Source: Edaphochlamys debaryana (Eukaryota; Chlorophyta; Chlorophyceae; Chlamydomonadales). Taken from it: DNA of 64,000 bases. The stretch lies in the NCBI GenBank assembly GCA_016858145.1, contig JAEHOE010000001.1, positions 1,550,001 through 1,614,000 on the forward strand, read 5' to 3'. The notes below the pieces were generated by a model. The model worked only from the letters and a program-made list of their open reading frames with translations. It ran no database searches and was not told where the DNA came from. The position numbers and the translations under genes are program-made. Below, one piece after another: positions 11,216 through 23,200 of the stretch; positions within the stretch are counted from its first letter, which is position 1, and each line of letters starts with the position of its first letter.

Positions 11216-14200
11216 CTACCCCCGCATCACCACCTGCAGCCGCCCCTCCTCCGCCAGGCCCCATGGGTCAGCCAGCGCCCGCAGCCGCACGCCCCCCAGC
11301 CCCGAGCCGTCCCTGCGCAGACCCGTGACGCGAACGATGACGTAGCTGCGGGGCGGGGCGTGCGCGAACAGGCGTTAGTCGGGCCAGCACCGGTTGTGAT
11401 ACTTGTTAAGCGTGGCGCAGCCGTGAACTACCGGCACCGCTTTAAATCAAAGCACAGGCTGTGGCCCTCACCCCCACATGACGCGCTGCCGGCTCTGGGC
11501 CACCCACTATCGTACACGGCCGCACCTGTCCCGCTCCCGCATGGCCAGGGCCAGCTCCCGGGTGCTGATCTCGAAGGTGTCCTTGGCGGCCGCGGAGGAG
11601 CTCTTGACCTCCACAAACAGCCGCTCGGCGCCTGGCGGTATTTGTGGGCGAGAAAAGGTCCAGCCGGTGTCAGGGCAAGATGTGCAGATGGTATCCAGAG
11701 CTGCACCTAAACCTGCGCGCAATGCAACGTGCCCAACTGACACCCCCCACGTCCCCACCTCGCACCAAGCTAACCTCGCGGCCGCCCCCCAGCGAGCTGC
11801 CCCCCTGAGCCCTGACCTCACCCCGCGTCAGCAGGATGTCGTACGGTGCCGTCCGCATGCCGGGCTGCCCGCTCACCCACTCCACCGCCCAGCCGCCCTC
11901 CGTCACGGCGGGGCTGGCCCCCAGCACCGCAGCCACCAGCGCCTCGGCCCGCGTGGCCGCCGCCACGTCGCTCACACCAGGGGCCCAGCCCTCTGCCCCC
12001 ACTCCCGCGCTGCTCCCTCCCTCTTCGGCTGCCGCCGCGGCTGCGGCCGGCTCCGTCGCGGCGGGTGCCAGGCCGAGGGCTGCGTCGAGGTCCAAGGGCG
12101 CCGGGCCTCCGAACAAGTTGGCTGCGTCTGAGGCTGCGGAGGCCGCGGAGGCTCCGGCGAGGAGTTGGGCCACGGCTGTGTTGAGCTGGGCGGTCGGGTC
12201 TGCGGCGGTGTCGGGGAGCGGCTCGCTGGGGGAGGGCGCGGTGGAGGGCGTCTGGGCCTGGAGGAGCTGGGCGAGGGGCAGCTGCGGAGAGGGCCACAGA
12301 CGAGCAAGAGAGGAGCGGGGGCGCAGGGATGAGGGCCGTTCGTGACTATGGACGCGCCAGGATACGCGAGACCGGTGAGAGAGCCGGAGCCCCAAAGCTA
12401 CGTTGGTGTGGCAACAACGGGGCTCGCCCCGGAGCTCACCCAGTCCTCTGCGGCGGCCGCCGAGTCCTCGAACAGCAGGCGCCCGTCGCCGCCCGCTGCT
12501 TCCCCAACCACCGCCTCCGGCCCCTCCGGGCCTCCATTGGCGGCATCAGCCTCCGGCAGTCCAGGCTGCGGCAAGTCCAGTAGCTGCTCCCCCACGCCGC
12601 CACCGTTCGCGCCGCCGTCGCCTCCTTCCCTGTCCCCGTCCCCGCCCTGGGCTGCCGCAGGGCCCCAAGCGGAGTCAGAGCCAGAGCCGCCAACCGCCTT
12701 GACGTCCCAGGGCCAAGAAGCGCCCGCCGGCCCAGAGCCTCCTCGCTCGCTCCTCAGAAGGGCCTCCAGGGCTCCCCAGCCACGCACCGCGCGACCGCCC
12801 CTGGAGCGAAACGCGCCGCTCCGGCCCCGGCCGGCACCGCGGCCGAGCCCCGTCCGCCCGGTCCAACCGCTCCACGGTTGGCTCTCGTCCAGGGACTGCC
12901 AGAAGTCGTCCATGTAGCCGTAGTCGACGCCGTACCGATCGCCCAGTCCGTACATCCACCGGTCGCCGGTGCCGTACCGGCCGGCGGTACGGGAACCGGG
13001 GATCTCGGCCGCAGCCCAACCGCGGCCACGGCCTTGCCAGGAGCCGTACGGTCGGTACGGCGTGTACGTGCCGTACGTCCCCGGCGGCGGGGCATCGCGG
13101 GGAAGGGCGAGATCGCCTGCATTCGTTGCTGGCTCAACCGAGGCGAGGTCGTCAGGGGATGACGGGGCCTCGCCGTCGGGCCCGGCCGTAACCGTCTCCG
13201 CGCCTGCCGTCTCCGCGCCAGCCTCCCCTGGCGCGCCTCCCGCAGCCCCACCCCCGGAAGCACCGCCCGCACCTCCCATCGCCCCGCCCGCTGCGCTTCC
13301 CAGGGGCGCCCCGGCTGCGCTGCTGCCCGTGCTGCGCTGCTGCCGGCGCAGCACGCCCGTCGCGAGCAGCTCGTCCGGGTCGGCCTCGGGCAGCGCCAGG
13401 GCCGCAGCGGCGGGGGCGGGAGCGGGGACGGAGGCTGGGGCGGGGGCCGAGGAGGGTGCGGCGTGCGGGGAGCTGCCGGGCAGGGCAGCGCCGGGGCCCT
13501 CCGCGGCGCCGTCCACGAGCGCAGCTGTGACCTGCAGCCGAGGGCAACGGCGAGGACTCTTCGGGACAGGTGCTGAGCGCCTAGGCCACACAATTGCCCT
13601 CGGTAGCCCCCTCCAGACTCCGCATGCTGGCATGGCTCAACGACCTCGCCCTCGCCCTCGCGCCCCTTCGCACCTGCCACACAGGCTCCCCCGGCGGCAG
13701 CGGCCCGCAGCCCCGCTCCAGGGCGTAGCGCTGCGCCCCGGGGCTGGGCTGGCAGGGCGCGGAGGCGTCCGAGTCCTGCTGGGGCCGAGGAGGAGGGGGA
13801 GGATTGTGGTGGAGGACGAAAAAGGAAAACGGGCCATGCGTATCGAGCCGCAAGGGGAAGACAGGCACACCGCCTCACCGTGGGGTCCACAACCACCTGC
13901 CCGACCCACCGCCATATGGGCCAGCAGAGCCGCCTGTAGGAACGACGACAGCTCGGGATCCGGCTCGGAGCCACTTCGCTTTCGGCCCGCCACCATCGTC
14001 GGCGCCCCCGTGAAGAGGCGGCTGAGCTGGTCGCACAGCTGCGGGTGGCTCCGCGAGGACGGGTCCAGCAGCAGGCAGCAGCCGCCTGCCTGCCCCGCCG
14101 GCCCCTGCGGCTCGGCCGCTGAGAACAGCACCAGGGCCGAGCGCTCGTTCAGCGGTGTGCGGACGGCGGCGCCGGAGGGCAGGCGGACGGCGTAGCGCAC

Positions 14201-17200
14201 CTGCGGGGGCATAGATCCGCCTTGCATGGAGCGGCGGGCGCCCTAACATGCTGAGCCTGGACCCCAGCCTGCCCACCTGCAGCGAGCCCGCCGCCACCTC
14301 CTCCACCGCCAGAGCCCGCAGCCGAGCCGCCACGCCCTCCCGCTGCTGCGCGTAGGCCCCCGGGCGGCAGGCGGCCACGAAGCGCTGCGCCAGGGCCGCA
14401 GCCACCGCCACCAGCGCGGAGGAGCCCGCGGCGGCTGCGGGCGGGCGGGCATGGGGACCGGGGCATGGGCGGTGGGCAAGGTGCAGGCGGCGGGTACCGG
14501 GAGGGAGGCAGGGGTAGAGGCACGTGAGGAGTAGAGGCACCGTGTGAGACGCGGTCACCAGCAGGCGCCCACGCACCCGGCTTCCTGCCATAGAACGCCG
14601 CCTCTTCCTCGGCCAGCTCGGACAGCCGCGGTGCGCCCAGCCACTCCAACAGCGCCTCGGCGTCTCCCGCTGTCCCGCTGCCGCCCTCGCCGGCGCAGAA
14701 GGCTGGGTCCAACAGCTGCAGGCCTGTGGGGACGAACGCATCCAGGTAGAGTAAAGCAGTTGGGGGCACAGCAGGACGGACGGTCAACGTCAGCTGCAGT
14801 ACCGGGACAGTCGGCACCTTGCTGCCACACACCCTAGGTCTCACCAGCGGCGCTTATCAGCTGGGCCTCGAGGGCCGGCGAGTCCCCCACCAACAGACCC
14901 CCGGCCACGCTGGCCCAGCCGCCCACACGCGTCGGGAACAGCTCCAGGGCGGCGAGGGTCGGGCGGAGGGCCTGGCGGTCCTCAGAAACATCTGCGTCTC
15001 GCTTCCAGAGGTGAAGAAGGACGGCCCGGATCTGGGGAAGGGGACCAGACGGGCAAGGGGCTGCAGGTAGGTGTGGGGCAGGCAAGAGCCGTGGGGCATG
15101 CATGACGTGCAGCCACACCTCTTCATGGGCAGCGCCGCATGCACGTACCTTGGAAACGGCGTCCGGCGACGGCTGCGGCGCCCGCGCCTGCAGGCACCGC
15201 AGTGCTGCCAGCAGGGCTGCTGCGGACGGCTCCCGGGCAACCAAGGGGCCACCCCCCTGCTGGTGCGGAGTAGCTGCATCGGAGGCCGGCGGTGCGGACA
15301 GCTCCTCGAAGAGTGCCAGAGCCTGTGTACCGGGGCATGCGCAAAAGAAGAAACGGGTCAAAGGCAATGCGTAAGCTTCCCAGCCGCGCCTGGGTGTGCG
15401 ACCTCAGCTTACCCGGGCCGGGTAGTGGGCGCTCAGCACTCGGGGCAGGGCGGGCTGCTCGGCCGCCTCCGCCTCGGCCCACTGCTCCGCTGCCAGGGCC
15501 TCCACGACGCCGGTGGGGTCAGTGAGGACCACCTGGGCGGCCCCCAGGAAGCGCCCGGCGGCCGGGCCGGCGGCGGCTGTTGAGCCTGCGGAGTGTGGGC
15601 CAGAAGGCACGGGGACACGGAGGCATCCAGTCCCCAAGCGGATGAAGCGGAGGCGGATGGCAGGCAATGTTGCAGTCTGAACGCGCGGGAAGCCCACTCT
15701 CTCCTTGCGGCCACCTCGCTCACCTCCGGCCGCCTCGGGGATCCACACCAGCGCCTCTCGAGCGAAGGACGCCTCCACCTCCCGCCGCTCTTCCGGCCCC
15801 GCCTGCGCCAGGGCTGCCCCCAGGTAGCGGTAGACAGCTCCCAGCCCCTCCACGCCCAGGCTCATGAGCCCCCGGCCTGCGGACGTGCGGCCCTCTCCTG
15901 CCGCGTCCGTGCGGCCCTCGCCAGCGGCCGGCGAGGATGCGGGCCCGCCGGCTGGGCCCTGGGCGAGGGCCCTCAGCGCCGACAGCAGCAGGGTGGGGGT
16001 GAGGCGCTGGGGGAAGCCCAGGGCGTTGAGCAGGGGCGAGTCGGAGGGCAGTCCGGGGATGGGCGCCAGATAGGGCAGCGGCGAGTCGCCTGCGGGCATG
16101 GAGTACGAGAGGTGAGAGCACGGAGGGTGGCCCATTCTAAGCTGCGAGGCAATGCTGTGCCAGATGCCATGCCCCGTTCGCCCCCTCTCACCCAGTAGCT
16201 CGGTCAGCTGCGGCAGCCGGGGGAAGAGCTCCGCCGGGGAGCAGGCCCCGCCCAGGGCGCTGGGGAGCCAACTGCGGCGGAGGGAGGCGGTGGGGGTAGT
16301 CGGCAAGGTGTTCAGAGTGGGACGGGCACGCCTTCTCCCGCCCACCCAATCTTGGCTCACCGTGACGTCCTGAGCTGCAGCAGGAAGGAGCTGGGGAGCA
16401 GCGGGGCGCCGCCGTCGCTTTCGTCCCTCGCCCGCGCCTCCAGCCCATCCCTCGCCTCCCCCACTCGCTGCCCCTCCTCCGCCTCCAGCCGCGCCTCCTC
16501 CTCGCTCAGCACCCGCACGGGCGCCCGCAGCGTCAGCCCCTCCCCGTACCCCCCGTCGCCCCAGGTGGCGTGCAGCGCTGCAGCCACACGCCCCAGCGCC
16601 GCCGCCTGCGCCGCCGTCAGCTGACCTCCGTTCAGTCCGTGCTCCTGCTCCGCCTCCTTCCCCGGGCCATCAGGTGGCCCCACTCCGAACGCAGCCCGCA
16701 GAAGGGCCTCGAGACCCGGGCAGGCCACGTCTGCTAGGGCCAACACGTGACCCGGTGGGCAGGCGGGCAAGCGCGGAGTGGTCTCGTTCAGCTCTGTGCC
16801 GGGCCCAGCTGCCTCCAGGGCAGCCCATGGCGAGTCCGAAAGAGCCATCGTGACGGCTTCACCCGGTCCGGCCCCTGGCTGGTTGCCGCCGGAACCACCA
16901 TCGGAGGATGGGGCCGCGGGCCGGAGGTACACGGTGCGAGGCACGAGCCGCAGGAAGGGGGTGGCGCCCAGGGCCCGGAACAGGGAGGACCAGGCCTGGG
17001 GGGTACGGGCAAAGAGCGGCCAGTAGTGTGTAATTCTAAGGCGCTGTAATTGTAACTCCTGGCGGTTAACTCACACCCGGTCGGGAGCTCGAGACCCCGG
17101 CCCCCGCTCACCTCCTTTGGCACTGCCTCGCACCCCAGGTAGGCCCCCGACACCACCGCCGCCCCCGCCCGGCCGGGCACCACCGCGGCGGCGTCCAGCC

Positions 17201-20200
17201 CTCCCGGGCACAGCGCCGGCGGCAGCCACAGCTCCGCCCCGCCGCTGCGCAGGTCGCTCAGCCGCACCACGCCCCCCTGCGCCCTCAGCAGGACCGCATC
17301 CCTCCTCAGCGCCTCCAGCATTCTGCTGCCGCCGGCACCTCCACTGCTGCTACCGCGTCTACCGCCTGCAAGTCCGGATGCCGTCGACCCAGACCGCTGA
17401 GGCAGCATACGCGACGGGGCAGCGGCGCCGACGGCGGGGCCGAGCAGCCCCGCCGCCAGCGGCAGCGCCAGCGCCGCCACCATGGCCGCCTCCGCCACCC
17501 CGCCCTCCGCCGCCGCCGCCGAGCTCAGCAGCGGCAGGCAGGCCCGCTCCGCCGCATCCTCCGCCTCCAACCGCCGCAGCCCCAGCGCACGAAGGCCGCC
17601 CAGCAGCACCCCCCGCTCCTCCTCCCCGTCCGCCGCCTCCAGCAGTGCCGGGTCGAGGAAGCGGAGGGCGCTGGGCGGCGCGGGGGCAGGGCTGCCCTCA
17701 GGCGCCAGGGGCTGCGTGAGGGGCCCCAGGTCGGGCGGGAGGCCGAGGGAGGACAGCAGCGGCGCTAGGTCCGGCGCTGAGGGGCCCTCGCTGCCCGGCA
17801 GGAGGAACACGGGCGAAGGGGCGGAGGAGACGCCAGTGGGGGCCGCACCGCCCGCTGCAGCGGGTGCCGCCCAGGGCCCTCCGCCGAGCAGGGGCAGCAG
17901 CGGCAGACGGCGGAGCGCAGACCACAGGTCGGACCCGGCCCCGCCCGCGCCTGTACCGCTGAGGCTGGGGGACCCGCGGCGACGCAGCGCGTCCGTCCGC
18001 TGAGTGGGTCCCTGGCCCTGCCCCTGGAGCAGGGTGAAGGTGAGGAGGAGCAGGCGCGCCAGGGTGGGGACGGAGAGGGGCCCCTCGGGGCGTGGGGAGG
18101 AGGAAGGGGAGGTGGAGGCGGAGGCGGGTGCGCTCGGGTGCTGGGAGGAGAGCAGCAGCTGCTCCAGCAGGGCGACCTGGGGGAAGCAAGGAGCCAAGGT
18201 CGGGGCAGGCCAGGAGTGATAGTGAGCGATACGTGCACGTCCCAGCCAGAGAGAGGTCGGGGCCGAGCCAAGTCCCGGACCCTGTCGTAAGCCCCACCGA
18301 CCATGTCCGCTGCGCCAAAGCTCTGCACCCTCAGCAGTTTCCGCAGCTCGGGGGACTCGTGCAGGGGGGCCACTGCGTCCGACACGAACGCAATGCTGGC
18401 GGAGCGGAGGGCGGCCTGGAGTGGGGGCGTGGGGAGGGCACACGGAGCAGAGTTCATGAGGAGGTATGAAGTCAGGCCCAGCTGAGAGGTCAGTCCGCAC
18501 CCATCCATGGCCCAATGGTCTGCGGGGCCCACTGTGCCCTCGCCCCCTCCCACCTGTCTAAACCCTCATCCCTGTACCCTGCACCCTCCCCTCCTTCCCA
18601 CCTGCACCGCCGGCAGTGCCAGGAGCTCCCGGGCCGCGGGGTCGGTGCACACCCGTAGCGCGTGGGTGGCGGGGGACAGCATCTGGCGTTGGGGCGGGCA
18701 GGGGCGGCAGGCAGGGATCGTGTGCACGTGGGGAGACAAGGGTGCCTCGACCCTGCAGACTCAGCTCCCTTCAACCCAAGCCCAACCCCGCGCCACCTGT
18801 CCGCACGCTGTAGGCAGCAGCACTGCGTGCCGTGCGGCCTCCGCGATAGGGCCCACGAGAGGGGCGAAGGGACCCTGGCCGGGAAAGGGGCAGGCACGGG
18901 AGCGCCGACAGTCGCCATGTCAAAATCCCACGGGCGATCCCACGGAGAGCCATCCCTCGGCAAGGCCGCCGGACGCTCCGTTTTGGCCCGTCCGGCCGCG
19001 CTGTGACGCTCTGCCCACCTGTGCCTCGCTGGGCAGGGGCATGCAGGCCAGCCAGTAGCACAGCCAGGCGTGGGGCCCAAGGGGCGGGGATGCGTCCCCC
19101 GGCTCGGCTGCGGAGGGCAGCTGGCCTAGTCGCTGAAGCTCGGACAGAGACCTGTGCGGGAGGGAGGGAGAAGAGGAGAGGGTACACGGGAGGTGAGTAA
19201 GACTGAGCTGATGTGGTCGAAATGCGACGATTGGCCACCCAGTGATAGGGCCGGGCACAAGCCGCAGGGGACAAAAGCAGCCGCAGTGCGACAACTGTAC
19301 TGGATTTTCTCACCGGGCAAAGAGCGCGGGGATGCGGGAGGCCAGCATCTGGTTGTAGGGGCTTCCACCAGATATGGACTCTCTGGCATGGGGCGAAAGG
19401 GCAGGGGCGTAGGGGTAAGGACATGCCACAGGAAACTCGGAGTGCGGTTGCGAGGGCCCCCCGCGCACCTGCTGGTGGTGAGCTCGAAGTCCGCGTTCAC
19501 AACGAAGCGCAGTCCGTAGTCGCGGGTGGGCAGAAACGCGAACACGTCCTGCCGCGGCGGCCGGGGCAGCGGGCGCTCCCCGGCTGCCGCCGCCGCCGCC
19601 AGCTCCGCCGCCGCACCCAGGTCGAAGGCGAGGGACACCGTGGTGTCGCCCAGCTCGGAGACCGAGAGGTCGGCCCTGTGAGGGAAGGAGAGAGGAAGCG
19701 TGGGAGGAGGCGGAACTTCATCAAGTGTGGACGGCACAGCACGGGGATGCAGGGTGAAGGTATCATCGGCAAGCGTGCTTAGCAGGACCCCTGCCTGAGC
19801 AAAGGACGGGGTTTCCTCCCTGCCGGGTACCCCCCTTACCTGCCCACGCTGGGCGCAAAGGTGTCGGTGACAAGCAGGTACCGGGTCTCCTCGGCCCCGG
19901 CCCCGGCCCCGGCGCCCCCCCGCTCCGTCCGCAGCGCCACCACCCCTCCGCCCACGTCCACACGGGTCATGCACACGCTCAGGCTGGACGCGGGGGCGGG
20001 AGCCTGGAGCTGGGGTGGCGGTGCAGTGCCCTCAGGCCCGCGCTCCCCGAGGGCCTCCGGCACGTGTGTTGCGTCTGTGATGGCGATGCGGCGGAGCTTG
20101 CGCAGGAAGAGCAGCAGCTTGGGCTCCACCTCGCGAAGAGCTGTTGAGGAAAGGGACAGGCAGAGGTTGAGCCAATGGTGTAAGAGGTTGAGCAGGGATG

Positions 20201-23200
20201 CGCAGAGGGGCGTTGAGCAAGTGGTGGCTGGAGGGGTGGAATTGGGAGGGGTGGGTACGTGGGTTTGGCGCGGGGCTTACCAGTGATCCAGCCGGCGACC
20301 GCCGCCTCCTGCGCCCGCGCCTCGTCGTCGCTCCCCGCGTCGCTCCGCAGCGGGGAGGCGGGGGTGCGCAGCGGCAGGCGGATGAGGGTGGCGGGGTGCG
20401 GCAGCAGACCCAGCTGCCGTACAGGATCGCATGGGGAGGATGCAGATTGGGATGAGAGGAGGGTCAGGTTGGGCAGTGGGTGCTCGTGCCTGCCTGTGCG
20501 CCCCTGAACCGCTACAGACGAAGGGTCAGCACACCCGCACCTGTGACGGCAGCCCCTCCCCCGTGTACGGGGCCACGGGGGAGGGCAGCACCAGCCCCAG
20601 GTTGCCGTGGGCAGTGCGGTCAAAGGCGATGTGAAAGCCGTTGGAGTGGACCTCGGGCGCATCGGAGACCTGGCAGGGGCGAGAGGGTGGAGCAAGATGA
20701 AGAGGGTTAAGTGGTTGAGGGTTGAGGGTTGAGGGTTGAGGTAGAGACCACGGCGTGCACATCTAGTCATCCACCTTAGCCCCACCTTGAACACGCTCTT
20801 GAAGCCGATGCCCTTCTTGCCGATGTAGCCCCGCTTCTTCTTCTTGCTGGGCGTGGGAGGGCACGGACAGCGACCGGACTCAGCAGCAGCCATGCATGGT
20901 GCTAGCGAGGAGGCCACGCAGCTCAGTCCCCGTCCCCACTATCCCCACTCCTTACGTGCTGGCATTGACGTCGCTGAGCGCCCGCACGTCCCGCTCCTGG
21001 GGTGATGGTGGGTTTGGTGGGTTGAGGTTGGGACAGGGACCGGCACGATGGGCAAGTCAGCAACGCCCCACGCAAGGCCGGGCAGCCCGCTCACCGTGAA
21101 TCCCGCCTCGTTATTGGCCACGACCAGGGCTGTGCGGGTGAGCACAAACTCTAGTCCCGGGGGCACGCCGGGGGGGTAGGCGTTGTCCTCTGGGGGCAGG
21201 GCGGGTAAGGGTGCTAATCAGGAGGGCTCCGTCCGCTTTTGGTCCGCAATTGCGCCTAGCAGGATCATGCACTCCAACCAACCAGAGCCATCCTGCGTGC
21301 TCTCCCACACCACGCACCTGCGTTCTGCAGCAGTTCCATCACGAAGTGCACGTCCCGCGAGTAGAGCTGCTCGGACAGCTGTGTGCGGGAAGCGTGGTGG
21401 GCATGGGGTATCGGTAGGTGCGGTGCCGGGCGGTCACGGTGGGGCGGCATGTCATCTGGAGAAGATGCGCGCTGCCCCAGCCAGTCTCGGCAGCCCCAGA
21501 CCCCCAGCGCCCAACACGGAGAATCTCCCACAGCGCCACTCCCACCTGCGCCCCTCAGCCCTCAAGACGCCGCTGCCCCAGGCCCGCCAGCCTCCAACCC
21601 ACAGCGCCCCTCAGCCCTCAGCCCCCTGACCCCATCACCCACAGCGCCACCTTAAACCCTAAACCCTAAAACCCACCTGTGCCACCGCGTTGCCCACGCG
21701 CTGCGTGTTGGTGGCGATGGTGTCTCGGGCGTCGGGGTCCGAAAACTCCTTGCCCACACCGTAGGTCTGGGGCCGGCAGGGGAGGGGGTGGAGCATGGGG
21801 GACGGGGCATGGCTGGGGTGGAGCCTTGACAGTCCCTGCTCGGCTCGATGCGACATTCCACTTGCTGTGCCCTGGCTTCTCAGAACCCTGGCGGAGCGGC
21901 GCGGCAGTCCCCAGCCCTTCACCCGACATCGCTGAGGACTCACGTGTTGGATTCTCTCCACCACAGCCGCCGCCGCCGCGCGCCGAGCGGCAACCTCCTC
22001 GGCCCCGAGTGGGGCGGGAGCGAGTGCCGACTCAGCAGCAGCAGCAACCGACGGCATCGGAGCCTCTGCGTTCGCGAGCTTCTCATCCGGTGGGGCAACG
22101 CTTGGAGCCGCAGCGCCATCAGCCGCTGGCAAAGGTGGGTTCTCCTGACCTGCAGTGCGCTCGACCCCGGCCGCCGGCAGCCCCGCCGCCAGCCTCGCCG
22201 CCTCCGCCGTTACGCTTGCCGCCGCTGCGGGGCTTTGGACAGGGGGTGCTTCCGCCGCCGCCGCTGTCGTCGCCGCGGCCGCCCACACGGCCCCCGCCCA
22301 GTCCTGGAGCCAGTCACGCTCCCGCAGCTCCGCACCCAGCGCATGCAGAGCGGACCTGCCGGCACGTGGGGGAACACGTGCATGAGTAAATTGCCCAAGG
22401 GGTGTGTCGCTTGGCTGCGGAAGCCAGGCACATGTGCAACCACGCCCCCCTCACCTCTGCTCCGCCGTCTCGGCCGCCGCCAGCAGCGCCAACCGCCAGC
22501 CGCGACCCACCACCCGGGGACTCTCCAGCGCGGGAAGCAGGACCCTGTCCCATACAGAAGTGCATGGGCGCATGTCAAGGGCGGGCAGGAAGCAGTGCCA
22601 TGGACTGACCGGTGTAGCCCGTGCAGAAGGGCTCATGGGGCACACACACAATGGAGTGCATGGGCGCATGTCAAGCGGGGGACTCAGGGCCCAGCATGGC
22701 CCGTGAAGAAGGGTTGTGTGGGGCAGACCCTCGACCGCGCCAGTCGACACCCTAGCTGCGCTATCGGCAGCGCACCGCACCTGCTCGCCAGCGCGCCCCG
22801 CAGCGGAGTGACCCCCAGGGCCGCCACACAGTCCAGGCAGCAGCGGAGCACGCGGGCGCGCCTGGCGTGCGGCGTACGGAGGGCAGGGGTTTCGGTCAAG
22901 CGGTGGGGGGTGGGCTAGGAGACCCCAGGGTAGAGGCACACCGGAGGCAGAAGACAGAACGCAGGACCGTGGCTCCTTGCAGGTCAAGCAGTGGGTGGGC
23001 GGGTGCCAGGGGCTCCAAAGCCAAGCGGCCCAACGCACCCTGCCTGGCCACCGGCTTCGGCCCACTCCGCCCAGCGGCCCTCCACCAGGCCCGACAGGTA
23101 CTGCGGGCAGCGGGGGCATCGTCGGAAGGAACCAGTTCATGCAGTGAAGTGGAGGTAGAGAACCAGGGGCAGGGGAGCCAGCCCCAAGCCCCAGTACCAA

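Noticed and set aside
11460..11496. Small extra exon between the last two NO VEIN-like exons
   Set aside because: Direct joining of 11526 to 11345 gives DSYVIVRV, the expected DUF3883 ending; the extra piece would break it.
12754..13974. 406-codon alternative minus-strand frame in the NO VEIN-like gene
   Set aside because: It overlaps the 13531-12440 exon in another frame; the chosen frame joins in phase on both sides and continues into DUF3883.
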